31,170 nt of DNA from Ramazzottius varieornatus (Eukaryota > Tardigrada > Eutardigrada > Parachela > Ramazzottiidae), in NCBI GenBank assembly GCA_001949185.1, contig BDGG01000007.1:347725-378894 (forward strand), read 5' to 3'. Below, one piece after another: positions 1 to 9,065 of this stretch (position 1 is the stretch's first letter; each line of letters begins with the position of its first letter). The position numbers were made by a program, and so were the translations under genes. The notes beneath the pieces are model-generated. The model ran no database searches. It saw nothing but the letters and a program-made list of their open reading frames with translations, and was not told where the DNA came from.

Positions 1-478
1 AGGTAAACCTGAGAGTCCAGACTTCTCTCAACTTGTCCAGTCGAAAGCACAGAGTCCTGACTACTGTTTGAAGGTACTCTCAACTGCCGGTAAAAATGTT
101 TCGGCCAGGGAGAAGAGTTTGAACGCGTGGAACCCTTCAGTAATCAAGAGATTGAGACCGAAGGTGCGACTCTCACATGTGAGCGAAACTATCACAAGTG
201 GTCGTCACTGTTGTCGTTTCTCTGCTCGGCCATCAACTTGTGAGAGTTTCGTTCAGACGTGAGGGACGGAGCGTCGGTCGCAATCTCTCAAATGTCTCCC
301 ACAAGTGTATTACGTCACGCAAACAAGGTTTTGAAAATTTGCCGGCAGTAGCGTGTAGAAACTTGCTCAAGCGACGTAGTACACTTGTGGAGACTTGACT
401 GCAAGACCTCTCTCGTATGCTTTCGTCTATGACTATGGGGAGTGACATTCGTAGAAAGTAGTATGTTTGTAATCGTAC
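1..478. other. outer flank of left arm with repeated ACTTGTG/CTCTCA motifs
   Basis: Apart from the possible read-through tail of receptor exon 3 (down to 233, minus strand), I see no gene. Short variants of ACTTGTGAGAG and its complement CTCTCACAAGT recur near 28, 172, 190, 238, 285, 300 and 380. They may be a degenerate short repeat. The right-arm partner of this stretch lies outside the window. Confidence 0.3.
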
Positions 479-2172
479 TCCCATTAGCAGTCTCCTGGTG
501 TAGAGGAAGAGACCCCCTCCATCAATCGCGCAAATGTTGTTTCTGGTGTTTTCGCAGAAGTTGTCGACTTCTCGCTGTAACGCTTTCACCTAAAACGGTC
601 GGACAAATATTCGTACGTAACGGAAGGTAAACCAGTCATCAGAGAACTTACTAGTTGTCTGTCTGTTGAAACATTCCGATATCGCTGCTTAATCGCACAG
701 CTGAGTTGGTAAAGCATCGACGGTATCGCGGTGCTCTGTAAAGGGCCAAACGCACTGAAAGTTTTGCGGCAGAAAACCGACGGCAGAAAAAACAGTTTAG
801 AGTGAAAATACGACCGTATATAAAAATCAGTCAGATTGAAAGGCGTGTGGCAAAAGACGGGCGTAGCCTTGACTCATTCTGGCGCAGCCCTGAGCGACGC
901 TTTCGTTTTCTTTTTCGTATGGTTCACCATGTAACTTTCAAGTTACATGGTGAACCATGTAACTTGAAAGTACATGGTGAATCAAGGCTACCTTGGTTTA
1001 TCATCGTACATGTACGTAAAACTTGAACCTTGGACAGATCTCTCACCCTCTCTATCTCGAAGATCGAAGACCATACCTCGATTCTACACTTTTTGTTCTC
1101 GTACACTCAGCATAGCATTGAATGTCAAGGAGTACTTCGGTGAGAACGTACAGTACGGTCAAGTTTGAATATTGCGGTCTCTTACTCGTTCGTAGACTTG
1201 AACAAAATGGATTCCAAAAACAGTCCCGTAACTGCTGAAGATCAGCACGCCAGACAAATCTCGCAGTAAATCAAATAGAGCTTCAGGTTTGGAGTAATTG
1301 CTAGCGACCCGTGACAAACAACCGGCCAAAGTAATAAAGTCCCCACAGTAAATAACGAAGAGTATCCAGCTGAAAACTTTGTTGATTTTCCTGCATTGGG
1401 CGAGCACCTGCGGGTGTTGGTCAGCCTGCCATAAACAGACCCTGTCACCCAGAATGTCCAACAGTTCGGCTTGATTGGCATCTCGAACGAGCACAACAGA
1501 ACCCTCGATTTCCGCATTCAGTTCTCCAAGATTTCTGGAGAGAGCTTTTGCACAAATTATCGCAGACATATAAATTTGCTGAGCTGTAAAGAAGGGAATA
1601 GTCTGGGCAAAAAAGTACCAGAGCTGCATTTTCCAATATGGAATGTGGCTGGGAAACTGGAGACCTAGGTCGTAATTGAGGTCGAGACGCCAACGTACAA
1701 GATCGGTGACTGTCTCAATCGAGTACCATGCGAGGCTTAGTACCAGGGTCAGAATCATCAACAACCAAGATGACGCGTTAGAAGTCTTATGCCATTTCTT
1801 CGGCGCCGATACCGTCTTACGCTCTTCCATGGATCTGCCAAGTTCTAGCCATGAGCTACGATTGATGCGGAACAGCACCTGAACAGAAATCGAACGAAAC
1901 ATGGTAACAACGGATGGAGCCATCTCAAGAAGCCACATGATTGGATTGCCGTCGCCTGTAGCGCAACCAAGCACCACAATTTCTATCAGCAGGCAGAAAT
2001 GCAGGATTTGACTGATAAATAACAACGCTGCTAAACCGGAGATAGCCCACTGAAGAACACTCGTCCCTGCGGTAACCGCAGTCCATCCTGCAGACTTGTC
2101 GCGGTAGTCGTGCTGATGATACAATGGAAGATAGCCCGTCGCCTTCAAGACAACTGTTTGTGCAGTAAACAT
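479..2172 (-). CDS. gustatory-receptor-like 7TM chemoreceptor, left copy
   Basis: Spliced minus-strand gene. Exon 1 is 2172-1186 (329 codons, ATG start), exon 2 is 735-652 (28 codons) and exon 3 runs from 589 to at least 479 (37 codons). Donors GTAAGAG and GTAAGT and acceptors TTTACAG and TTTTAG give phase-0 joins with an open frame. Predicted membrane segments lie near residues 39-62, 78-100, 134-155, 183-210, 267-289 and 302-325, with a seventh in exon 3. The N-terminal GYLPL motif and the C-terminal GGGLFLYTRRLL block are typical of the insect-type gustatory receptor family (7tm_7), ligand-gated cation channels of sensory membranes. The 3' end is unresolved. The frame may read on through LQTYYFL to a stop at 233, or splice at GGA|GTACGA (479/478) to a last exon I cannot find. 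Nearly identical to the right-arm copy. Family assignment comes from topology, motifs and intron phase, not a database search. Confidence 0.68.
919..958. repeat. perfect 19-bp-arm palindrome in receptor intron 1
   Basis: Bases 919-937 and 940-958 are exact reverse complements separated by only TC. A further partial copy of the TACATGGTGAA unit follows to about 980. It lies in intron 1 of the left receptor gene, exactly where the right arm carries an unrelated 133-bp block (30556-30688). Confidence 0.9.
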
Positions 2173-2480
2173 GCTGTTCAGAAAATACAGCTAACCGTAG
2201 TACTGAATGTCCTGTACAAGTTCGTGGAAGTGAAGTATGCTACTTCGCACGCGAAGACTACAGCCAAAAATGACTACGCAAAGACAGCTATTCACCCCCA
2301 GCATCAACAAACCTTTTGGAACGTCGAAATTGGAGAATGACCGATTTTTATTTGCAACATGGAATGCAGAAATTGCCAGCCGCTCCAGCTGCACTTCAGG
2401 GTGTGGAGTCGGATGCTTGGGGTTTTACGCGCAGTGAGGATCAGGGACCTTACGGGAGCGGTTGTTCTAGACCGGAGTAA

Positions 2481-3239
2481 TGTTTTTTGCGCTAGTCACC
2501 CAAGAAAACAAGAGAGCAGAGCAGAGTAAGGACCGAAGTGTATTCCGTACATCCGTTTGGGCCGGACAGGTACCTAGAGTACACTTGTCTCAACCGGTGC
2601 ATACGTGGTCGAGCGCAAGCTGTGCGCCGGTACCTTGGTTCGTGATGCACGCGCAGAATTTTGAATTCGGAAATTTCTGGGAGTTGTTGTTGATGAAACT
2701 TCACCGCTGTTTGAATGGTCTCGTTAGCTTCAACAACTAGCCACCTTCCTGCACCTTTGCCCACTCTCCTCGACTATCATCCCTGATCTTATTGATCCCG
2801 GCGTTTTCTAGACATTAACACACATCGAAATCATACTCTGGGAACAGCTGGACCCCACTACCAGACCTTGCTGCGCTGAATATCCGTGCTGTAACTGAGC
2901 GGCTTCGAAATTCGATAATGCTTTAGATCGTTCGCTACTGGTAGGAAAGCTTGACAACTGATAGCTGATCAAGCTGCACAGATGCTTGGGTCGAAGATAT
3001 TCAAACGCTTTCATCACTAGAAGCAGGAACAGGCTTGTTGTTCTTTTATTCTTCCTCTGTGGAGTTTAGCGCACGTCTTCTTAGAAACCCCAAAGTCGAG
3101 ACACGAGCACTGGAAAAGCACCCTGTCATCTTTTTACGTTTCGCTATGCGACCAAAGACCGAACCGAGTCGGTCGTATCACTCATCAATCCAAGTCCATC
3201 CCGACCATCAGTTCGCGTGAACAGGATCATCAGGAATCA
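2481..3239. other. no gene recognised
   Basis: This stretch lies between the inner end of the left arm and the first recognisable codons of the retrotransposon. Short open frames exist on both strands, but none shows a domain, splice pattern or repeat I can name. Part of it may be the 5' region of the downstream retroelement. Confidence 0.5.
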
Positions 3240-5802
3240 ATGAAAGTCGATCAAACAGCAGGCTTGAAGCAGGCGGACAAAGATAAGAGCAAGAAAGGAG
3301 ACCTCACCACTACCGTCAAGAGTAACCTGTCAAGACAGCTTGTTAACCTTGAGTTGAATGGGAAGCAGACTGTGAAGAAACAACCAAAAGACTCAGTGCT
3401 CAAGAAGTTGGTAGAGGGCAAAATCAACGACGGCGATATAAGCGGGGCGCTACGGGTGCTGTTCTCTGAGGATTCGGTGGCAGCTCCAACCCCGGAAGTT
3501 CTGGATACTCTTCGAGACAAGCATCCTTCAGAAAGCCAAGACAGTTTTTCCCAGATCCCCCAGATCGGTTGTCGCTGCCCGAAGAAGTGACGGTGGAGGA
3601 AATTCTCGCAGCTGTAAAGAGTTTCCCCAACGGATCTGCTGGTGGCGTTGATGGTCTAAGACCGCAGCATCTCAAAGACATGCTGTCAGGTGCACCGAAC
3701 GGGGCAACGGCGGCGCTAGCAGAAACATCAGCTAAGCTGATTACGCTGATGCTTTTAGGCAGAATTCCTGACGCTTTTTGCTGTGTGCTCTACGGTGCAT
3801 CGCTTACAGCCCTTAAGAAGAAAGATGGAGGCCTGTGACCAATTTCTGTGGAAAACACGCTACGCCGCTTGGCAGGCAAGATCGTTGTCAAGAGAGGGGG
3901 TCGTGTGATGGAGGAACAGGTCCGTCCTGAGCAAGTTGGTTGCGGTACCAGAGGTAGAGCAGAAGCAGCAGTCCATGCGGTTCGCTGCTTCCTTGAGGAG
4001 GGAAGAGACGAAAGTCAAGTGCTGCTCAAGCGTGACTTCAAGAACGCCTTCAACACCATACACCGAGACGTTCTTCTCCGTTTTATTAGAGACTCCTTGC
4101 CTAAATACTTCCTGTTTGCCTGGCAGTCTTACCGATATCCCTCAAAGCTACTGCTTGGTCAACATACCCTCGAGTCAGCAAGGGGCGTGCAGCACGGTGA
4201 CCCACTGGGGCCCTTATTGTTTTGCGTTCTCATCCAAAAGCTTACCAAGAGCCTCACTTCCCCCCTGAATGTGTGGTACGTCGATGACGGCACCATCAGC
4301 GGTAAGATTGAAACTGTTTTGCCAGATTTGCAGGTGGTAATCAACGAAGGATGGAAGCTCGGACTGGAACTGAACTCGGCTAAATGTGAGCTTTTCTCCT
4401 TCGGTGGTTCTGCTCTGGAACGCCAAGCCGTGCCGGAAAGAGCAGCCGTCGCCTGTCCGGGTATTCTTTTTCCTTCCAGGAGCAACCTCAACCTTCTAGG
4501 AGCACCACTGATGGAAGAGGGCCTGGAGGAAGCCGTCCGAGCAAAATAAAGTAAGATCCGGTTGGTAAACGCAGACCTAAATCTCTTGTTTGCCCACCAG
4601 ACCCTTTTCCTGCTCAAGAACTGCTTTGCCTGCCCAAGTTGCTGTACGTTTTCCGGTGCTCTCCAGTATGGAAGGTCCCTGCATTGCTCCGCGAGTTCGA
4701 CGAAGTGGTCCGGTCGAGCATGTCAGAGATTACCAACACTGGGATGAGTTCCGGTCCATGGCGACAAGCAACACTGCCTGTCAGTTTGGGTGGATTAGGC
4801 ATCCGTCGTACGGAAGAGGTCGTGCTCCCTGCCTTCTTGGCTTCGCTTCATTCTGTACAACAACTGGTGCTGACTATCCTGCCTGAAGCCGACTTGCATG
4901 GTGAAGCAAACCTCGCTCTCTCCAAATGGAGCCTCCTCTCCACAGCTGAGCCTCCTGTTCCCGAGCTTCGCCGCCAGCAGAAAGCCTGGGACATGCCTTT
5001 GCTAAAAGAAATACACGAGCAGCTAGTAAGTACTGGTTCGGATAATGATAAGGCGCGACTTCTTGCAGTTTCAGATAAGAACCTAGGCTCCTGGCTTCAT
5101 GCGCTGCCGTCATCCTCGTTGGGAAACCTGCTCGACAACAACGCCCTACGGATTAGTATTGGTTTGCGTCTTGATGCCAAGCTATGCCGTCCTCACGTGT
5201 GTCGATGTGGCACCAGCGTGGATGAGTTTAGCCAACACGGGTTGAGCTGTAAGTTCAGTGGGGGGCGTCACAGTCGTCACAGTGCGCTCAAAGAGTCCCT
5301 GAAACGCGCGTTGATAACAGCCCAAATTCCTGTAGTTCTCGAACCACCCGGGGTCTTCAGAAAGGACAAAAGACGGCCAGATGGAATGACGCGAGTCCCT
5401 TGGAAGAATGGTAAGGAGCTTGTATGGGACGTCACATTTGTGGATATACAGGCTTTGACAAACTTTGCAATGTCAACGGCGAAAGCTGGATCAGCTGCTG
5501 ACGCCGCCAAGAAGAGAAAGATCACGAAGTACGAGGACATCGGAAGCCAATCTGAGTTCTGCTCTGTTGGACTGGAGACCCTTGGACCTTGGGGTCCTTC
5601 CGCGACAGCGCTGTTCGAAGCTGTAGGAAGAAAGATGGCGGAAGTAACGGGCGAGCCGAGGTCATTTCAGTTTTTTAAGCAGCGAGTGTCCATAGATATT
5701 CAACGTGGTAATTGTTATTCTGTTCTGATTACTGTTAGAGATACGAAGGGTCTTGATGAAGTGTTTTATGTTTTAGATGTCAAAAAGGGAAAATCCGTGT
5801 AG
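3240..5802 (+). pseudogene. decayed non-LTR retrotransposon ORF (RT plus restriction-like endonuclease)
   Basis: The reading moves through three frames. An N-terminal stretch (3240 to about 3525) ends in a KHPS motif. The RT follows, with GSAGGVDGLRPQHLKDM (3617 onward), DFKNAFNTIHRD (motif A), GVQHGDPLGPLLF (motif B) and YVDD at 4277-4288 (motif C). A C-terminal part (to 5802) has a cysteine-histidine knuckle (CRCG..H..SC, about 5199-5250) then RRPDGM and WDVTFVD, as in the PD-(D/E)XK nuclease of R2/CRE/NeSL-type elements that nick target DNA and prime reverse transcription there. Breaks are a frameshift near 3525, an in-frame TGA at 3836-3838 (where the conserved block suggests arginine), a TAA at 4547-4549 and a frameshift near 4630. 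The 5' part with DNA-binding fingers is not visible, so the copy is probably 5'-truncated. The RT and nuclease identity is clear; clade is tentative. Confidence 0.8.
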
Positions 5803-5862
5803 CGTTTTTGTTAATTTTGTGTCGCTGCTTCCTCATTTTTTGAGTATAGATTATTGTCTTCA

Positions 5863-5868
5863 AATAAA
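5863..5868 (+). promoter_or_regulatory. AATAAA polyadenylation signal of the retroelement
   Basis: A canonical AATAAA lies 61 bases after the retrotransposon ORF stop, where the 3' end signal of its transcript would be expected. No long poly-A tail follows. Confidence 0.5.
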
Positions 5869-5952
5869 GATTTTCACTCATCAAACAGTCTACCGAAAAA
5901 AATCGCTCGAACAATAAAACAATTCAGGCAATCAATTGACGAGAACACTGAA

Positions 5953-6007
5953 CGCCAATATCGTCAATCAGGCAAACCGGATGCATACCCTGATTGATTG
6001 ATTGGCG
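5953..6007. repeat. short inverted repeat
   Basis: CGCCAATATCGTCAATCAGG at 5953-5972 is matched by an imperfect reverse complement at 5989-6007 with a 16-base loop. No gene is seen between 5870 and 6158; this hairpin is the only structure noticed there. Confidence 0.45.
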
Positions 6008-6158
6008 AAATCGAAATTCAGATGTGACTCGCACACGTGTGCAATTTAGTAGACTCATAGTACATATTGCTACTAACACACAGGAACCCCTAGTGCGGTG
6101 TGTTCCGTATCTACGAATTTTTTCCTGGGCAGCCTTCTCTGCGCGCCGTGTCATGTTT

Positions 6159-6522
6159 CACCGATGTAGTGATGTTTTAATATAGTAATATTTTATTAAA
6201 GTAGATGATAGTAAATGGTTTCAGGATCTACTATATTCAGTAATATTTAGTAAACAGAACTAGACACCGAAACCCAATATCAGCATTTTAGTAGTTTGAA
6301 ACTAGGGTCTAGTATTTTATGATAATTAAGATGTTTATCACCTGTATTAAAACATATTTTAATACCAAACCCACAGGAGTTCTACTATAGTAATAGTTTA
6401 GTAATTCAGGCAGAGGTTTTACTATAGTAATTGCAAGTTATTAAGACTTCGGTGGACGGCGGATGTTTATTTTTGTTATATTAAATGCCATAATCACATA
6501 TTAGAACATCACTACACCGATG
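6159..6522. mobile_element. AT-rich MITE with 25-bp terminal inverted repeats
   Basis: The 25 bases at 6159-6183 (CACCGATGTAGTGATGTT...) match the reverse complement of 6498-6522 with three mismatches. The interior is strongly AT-rich, with repeated ACTATAGTAAT and TTTAGTAA words and no coding capacity. These are hallmarks of a non-autonomous DNA transposon. I could not identify a target-site duplication, so the superfamily is open. Confidence 0.7.
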
Positions 6523-6849
6523 GCATTGATCACTTTACAGTTTACAAGTCCTACAGTACAAGTGCAGTGTGCGTGCGCGGTTAGCACACCGGTTTATGCC
6601 GGGACAACAGGCTCAAAACTGGAATTTCCTTGTTACCCACACCGCAGTTTTCCCGCGGCGTGGCTGCATCAGCGTGGTGCATTACTATTCGGTGAAAAAA
6701 ACATTATTTCGCCTGGTTTCTCGTTCTAGATCGTAGTTCTTTCAACGTGATCGAACTCGCTCCTACCCCGAGTGAAAAGATTATTTTAAATATTGGGTTT
6801 GGCGCGGCGGGGACCTATGTGTAGGAATACCAACACATTGTAGCATCAA
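6523..6849. other. no gene recognised; half of a weak dispersed repeat
   Basis: Nothing coding is recognised. The stretch around 6640-6690 (CCGCAGTTTTCCC then GGCTGCATCAGCG) is loosely repeated at about 7050-7100. This may be a diverged duplication. Confidence 0.3.
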
Positions 6850-7760
6850 ATTAACACAATCGTCTCGAGCGCAGAAAGACACGAGAACGGCTAACTGTTC
6901 GTCAGGGGAACTTGTTCCTGAAACCTTGAATGCCACTCTTAATTCTTTGATCGACTGAGGCAGAGTTTGGAAATTTGGATCATTGAATCTGAATTCTGAA
7001 AGAGTGCAGCAACCGCAATTTTTCTGAACTTCCGTGGCCACATAGTTTGCCTACCGCAGTTTTTCCATCCCTGACGCGCGGCTGCACCAACGGGGCAAAG
7101 TGTTAGTTCAATTATCTTTTTATCGCGGCTTCAAACACATCTTCCAACCGTCTAGGCTACGAACTCTGCCGTTCTGTTTGCGCCAAGGGATGTCGGCAAT
7201 GCTCGAAGTCGCTTTCATGCTGTCCTTTCCCGTATACCTTTATCAGCCATATGCTCTTCTGAAACATTTTCTAAATTTTTAGAACTGCTTCTGATGTTCT
7301 TTTCCTGTCTAACAGAACGACTACGATGCACGATCCACCGCTGGTCGAACCAGACTGAGGAAACATAGTTGCTATCCTGAAGCCATCGGCAAGAGAGAAA
7401 ATTGCTGATGGCATACAACTGTCTTCCTCTTTCACTTGTAACTTTGTTGGGCAGCGCTGTCGATCTTGCTGGAGAACGTTACCCCGAGGCATTCCGCTCT
7501 GACTACCGTTAGGACCTTTCTCGCTACGAGGTGCAACTTCCACCTCTGATTCTCGCTAGTCTTGATGCCTTTTCAGATAACCGAAGATGTTGCGATTTTT
7601 AAATTGATCTCAATACCGGTCTCTTTACACCATTTCTGGAGCCTATATATTTCAGATCTTTCTGTAGAGCTTTGCAGTCTTCTTCGCTGTTCACTATCCA
7701 CCAGACCAAGTAGTCGGAATGCCAAAGCATCTCACACCCTGCACACTACTTGACAGTTGA
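6850..7760 (-). pseudogene. LINE (Jockey/CR1-like) reverse transcriptase remnant
   Basis: Read on the minus strand from 7760 downward, one frame gives SDYLVWWIVNSEEDCKALQ. The next frame gives RLQKWCKETGIEINLK, matching the FADD...DC..LQ.DL...WC......N..K region of LINE reverse transcriptases. Further on, ECLGVTFSSKID resembles the usual YLGV.....L thumb motif. Near 6880-6990 a frame with DPNFQTLPQSIKELRVAFKV resembles the C-terminal WN.LP..I......FK block. Stops and frameshifts separate these pieces, so this is a dead fragment. Recognition rests on motif order; the exact clade is not established. Confidence 0.5.
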
Positions 7761-8534
7761 CAGACTGATTTCCGCGATATATACGGTTGTACAGTCCCGC
7801 GTTAACCGCTGTTAACGCCCCTGGTGGCGTTAACACGTGTGGCGACACGAGAGGCAAACGAATGGAATGAAGTTTTCCCATCGAACGGCGTAGAACATGA
7901 TCGAGGAGAATGTAGGCTGTGTTGTACAGAGAGGATGAAAGTACTGATAAGAAACCTGATATAAAGTGCGAAAAACCAATGATGCATAACGATATGAAGG
8001 CGGCGTGGACAGTATAAAGCTTGGATGAGAATGAAGAAAAGAAGGTGTTGTGCCGTGAGAGAGCGGTGGTCAGCACCCGTTAACCAAAATCAAACTCGAT
8101 TCAGTTTTAATCAACGCCACCTGGTGATCTAGTCACATTTGAACCAGGTCCGCACCCACTATGCAATCTACAACCCACAGTTATTCCTGGTTGGTGATAG
8201 GCTAACAGGCGTGTTTCTTATCTCTTGTACTTTGGGCTACCACTATGATAAAGCTGGCACTTTCGTGCGCACTGCCCATTTTATGACACAACAATGAAGT
8301 CCGCGCCTCTCTGTCTCCTTACTCGCTCACGTCACTGCCTCAGTAAACTCATACGTCAGCGCCTCACTGCCTGAGATGAAAGTCCCAGCTGTAGCGTAAT
8401 AAGGACTTACACCTCGTTCTTGACTCCGGCCTTTGACAGAGTACAGACTGTTAGATTACCCCAGTGTTGCTGCCTGAAATCAAACTGATTCTCAAAAAAT
8501 AGTCTTGCGAGAGGGAGAGGGCTGCTGTGTAGAG
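7761..8534. other. no gene recognised
   Basis: A minus-strand frame of 114 codons (8076-7732) is hydrophobic but matches nothing I know. GTTAAC words cluster near 7800-7832 (GCGTTAACCGCTGTTAACGCC...GGCGTTAAC), forming short palindromes. The rest is unremarkable. Confidence 0.35.
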
Positions 8535-8665
8535 CCGTGCAACATGCAGTACGTTCTGCACTGCACTGAATTTTACTGCATTGCAGTGCAACGACGTGGA
8601 GAATGCAGTGGAGTGCAGTTGCAGTCCCGTTTTTGCGTAACGCAGTGCAGATGCAGTAACGGCAG
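8535..8665. repeat. GCAGT/ACTGC-rich short-motif cluster
   Basis: Many copies of TGCAGT, GTGCA, CTGCACTGCA and their complements occur within about 130 bases. They lie 400 bp upstream of the hAT transposase start. hAT elements often have clustered subterminal motifs bound by their transposase, so this could be the 5' subterminal region of that element. No matching cluster was found downstream of the transposase. Confidence 0.45.
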
Positions 8666-9065
8666 AAGTGTGAAGATTTACTCCAATTGCCCAATCAAGC
8701 TTTCCAATACGCCGGTGTCTTATCACTATGTGCTCATGTTCAGACAGAAGGCTTTGTAACGCAATCACACGATCACAGTGTACGACAAAATAAACTGTTA
8801 AGAACGGGTGTATGGAGCCAGATGGTTAAAGCCAATGAAATTTGCGCTTGCAGTAAAACCTAATCCTCATTGGCTGAGTCGTAAGTAAGCTCAGCTGGAG
8901 TGTTACGCCCATTTTTAACGGTTAATTTTGTCGTCCACTGTACCACAGCCTGCATAATCTGCCAACTTTATATTAGGGCTTTCCGTTTTCTTCGCCGATC
9001 TACCAGTGTGCTCTGCGATTAATATCCCGTTTATTGGAGCTCCTATTTTGATACGAGCAGTGGGG
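8666..9065. other. region upstream of hAT transposase, no gene recognised
   Basis: Only short frames are present. A small inverted repeat (CCAATGA...TCATTGG, about 8832-8873) is seen. This is plausibly transposon 5' non-coding DNA. Confidence 0.35.

Larger units (their letters stand above)
456..2480 (+). repeat. left arm of large inverted duplication
   Basis: The reverse complement of 29070-31170 aligns here almost base for base: the final bases of the window pair with 456 onward, and homology fades near 2480 on this side and 29070 on the other. The arm holds a receptor gene, its introns and about 300 bp upstream of its ATG. Arms differ by scattered substitutions, a one-codon indel in exon 2 and a replaced block in intron 1. 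They are therefore diverged genomic copies, not one sequence assembled twice. The left arm may continue beyond 456, because the right arm is cut by the window end. Confidence 0.93.

Noticed and set aside
1242-1882. Several medium-length frames on both strands inside the receptor exons (mirrored at 29672-30312)
   Set aside because: They are alternate-frame shadows of the receptor coding sequence and have no independent motifs.
3836-3838. TGA reassignment or selenocysteine, since several broken genes have single in-frame TGA codons
   Set aside because: The intact aminopeptidase uses TGA as its stop and contains none internally; the other genes also have TAA/TAG stops and frameshifts, which means decay.
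5953-6007. tRNA or structured RNA gene
   Set aside because: Only one stem is formed; no cloverleaf, A/B box or anticodon arm could be drawn.
7732-8076. 114-codon hydrophobic minus-strand ORF
   Set aside because: No family resemblance and it overlaps the start of the LINE remnant; chance is as likely.
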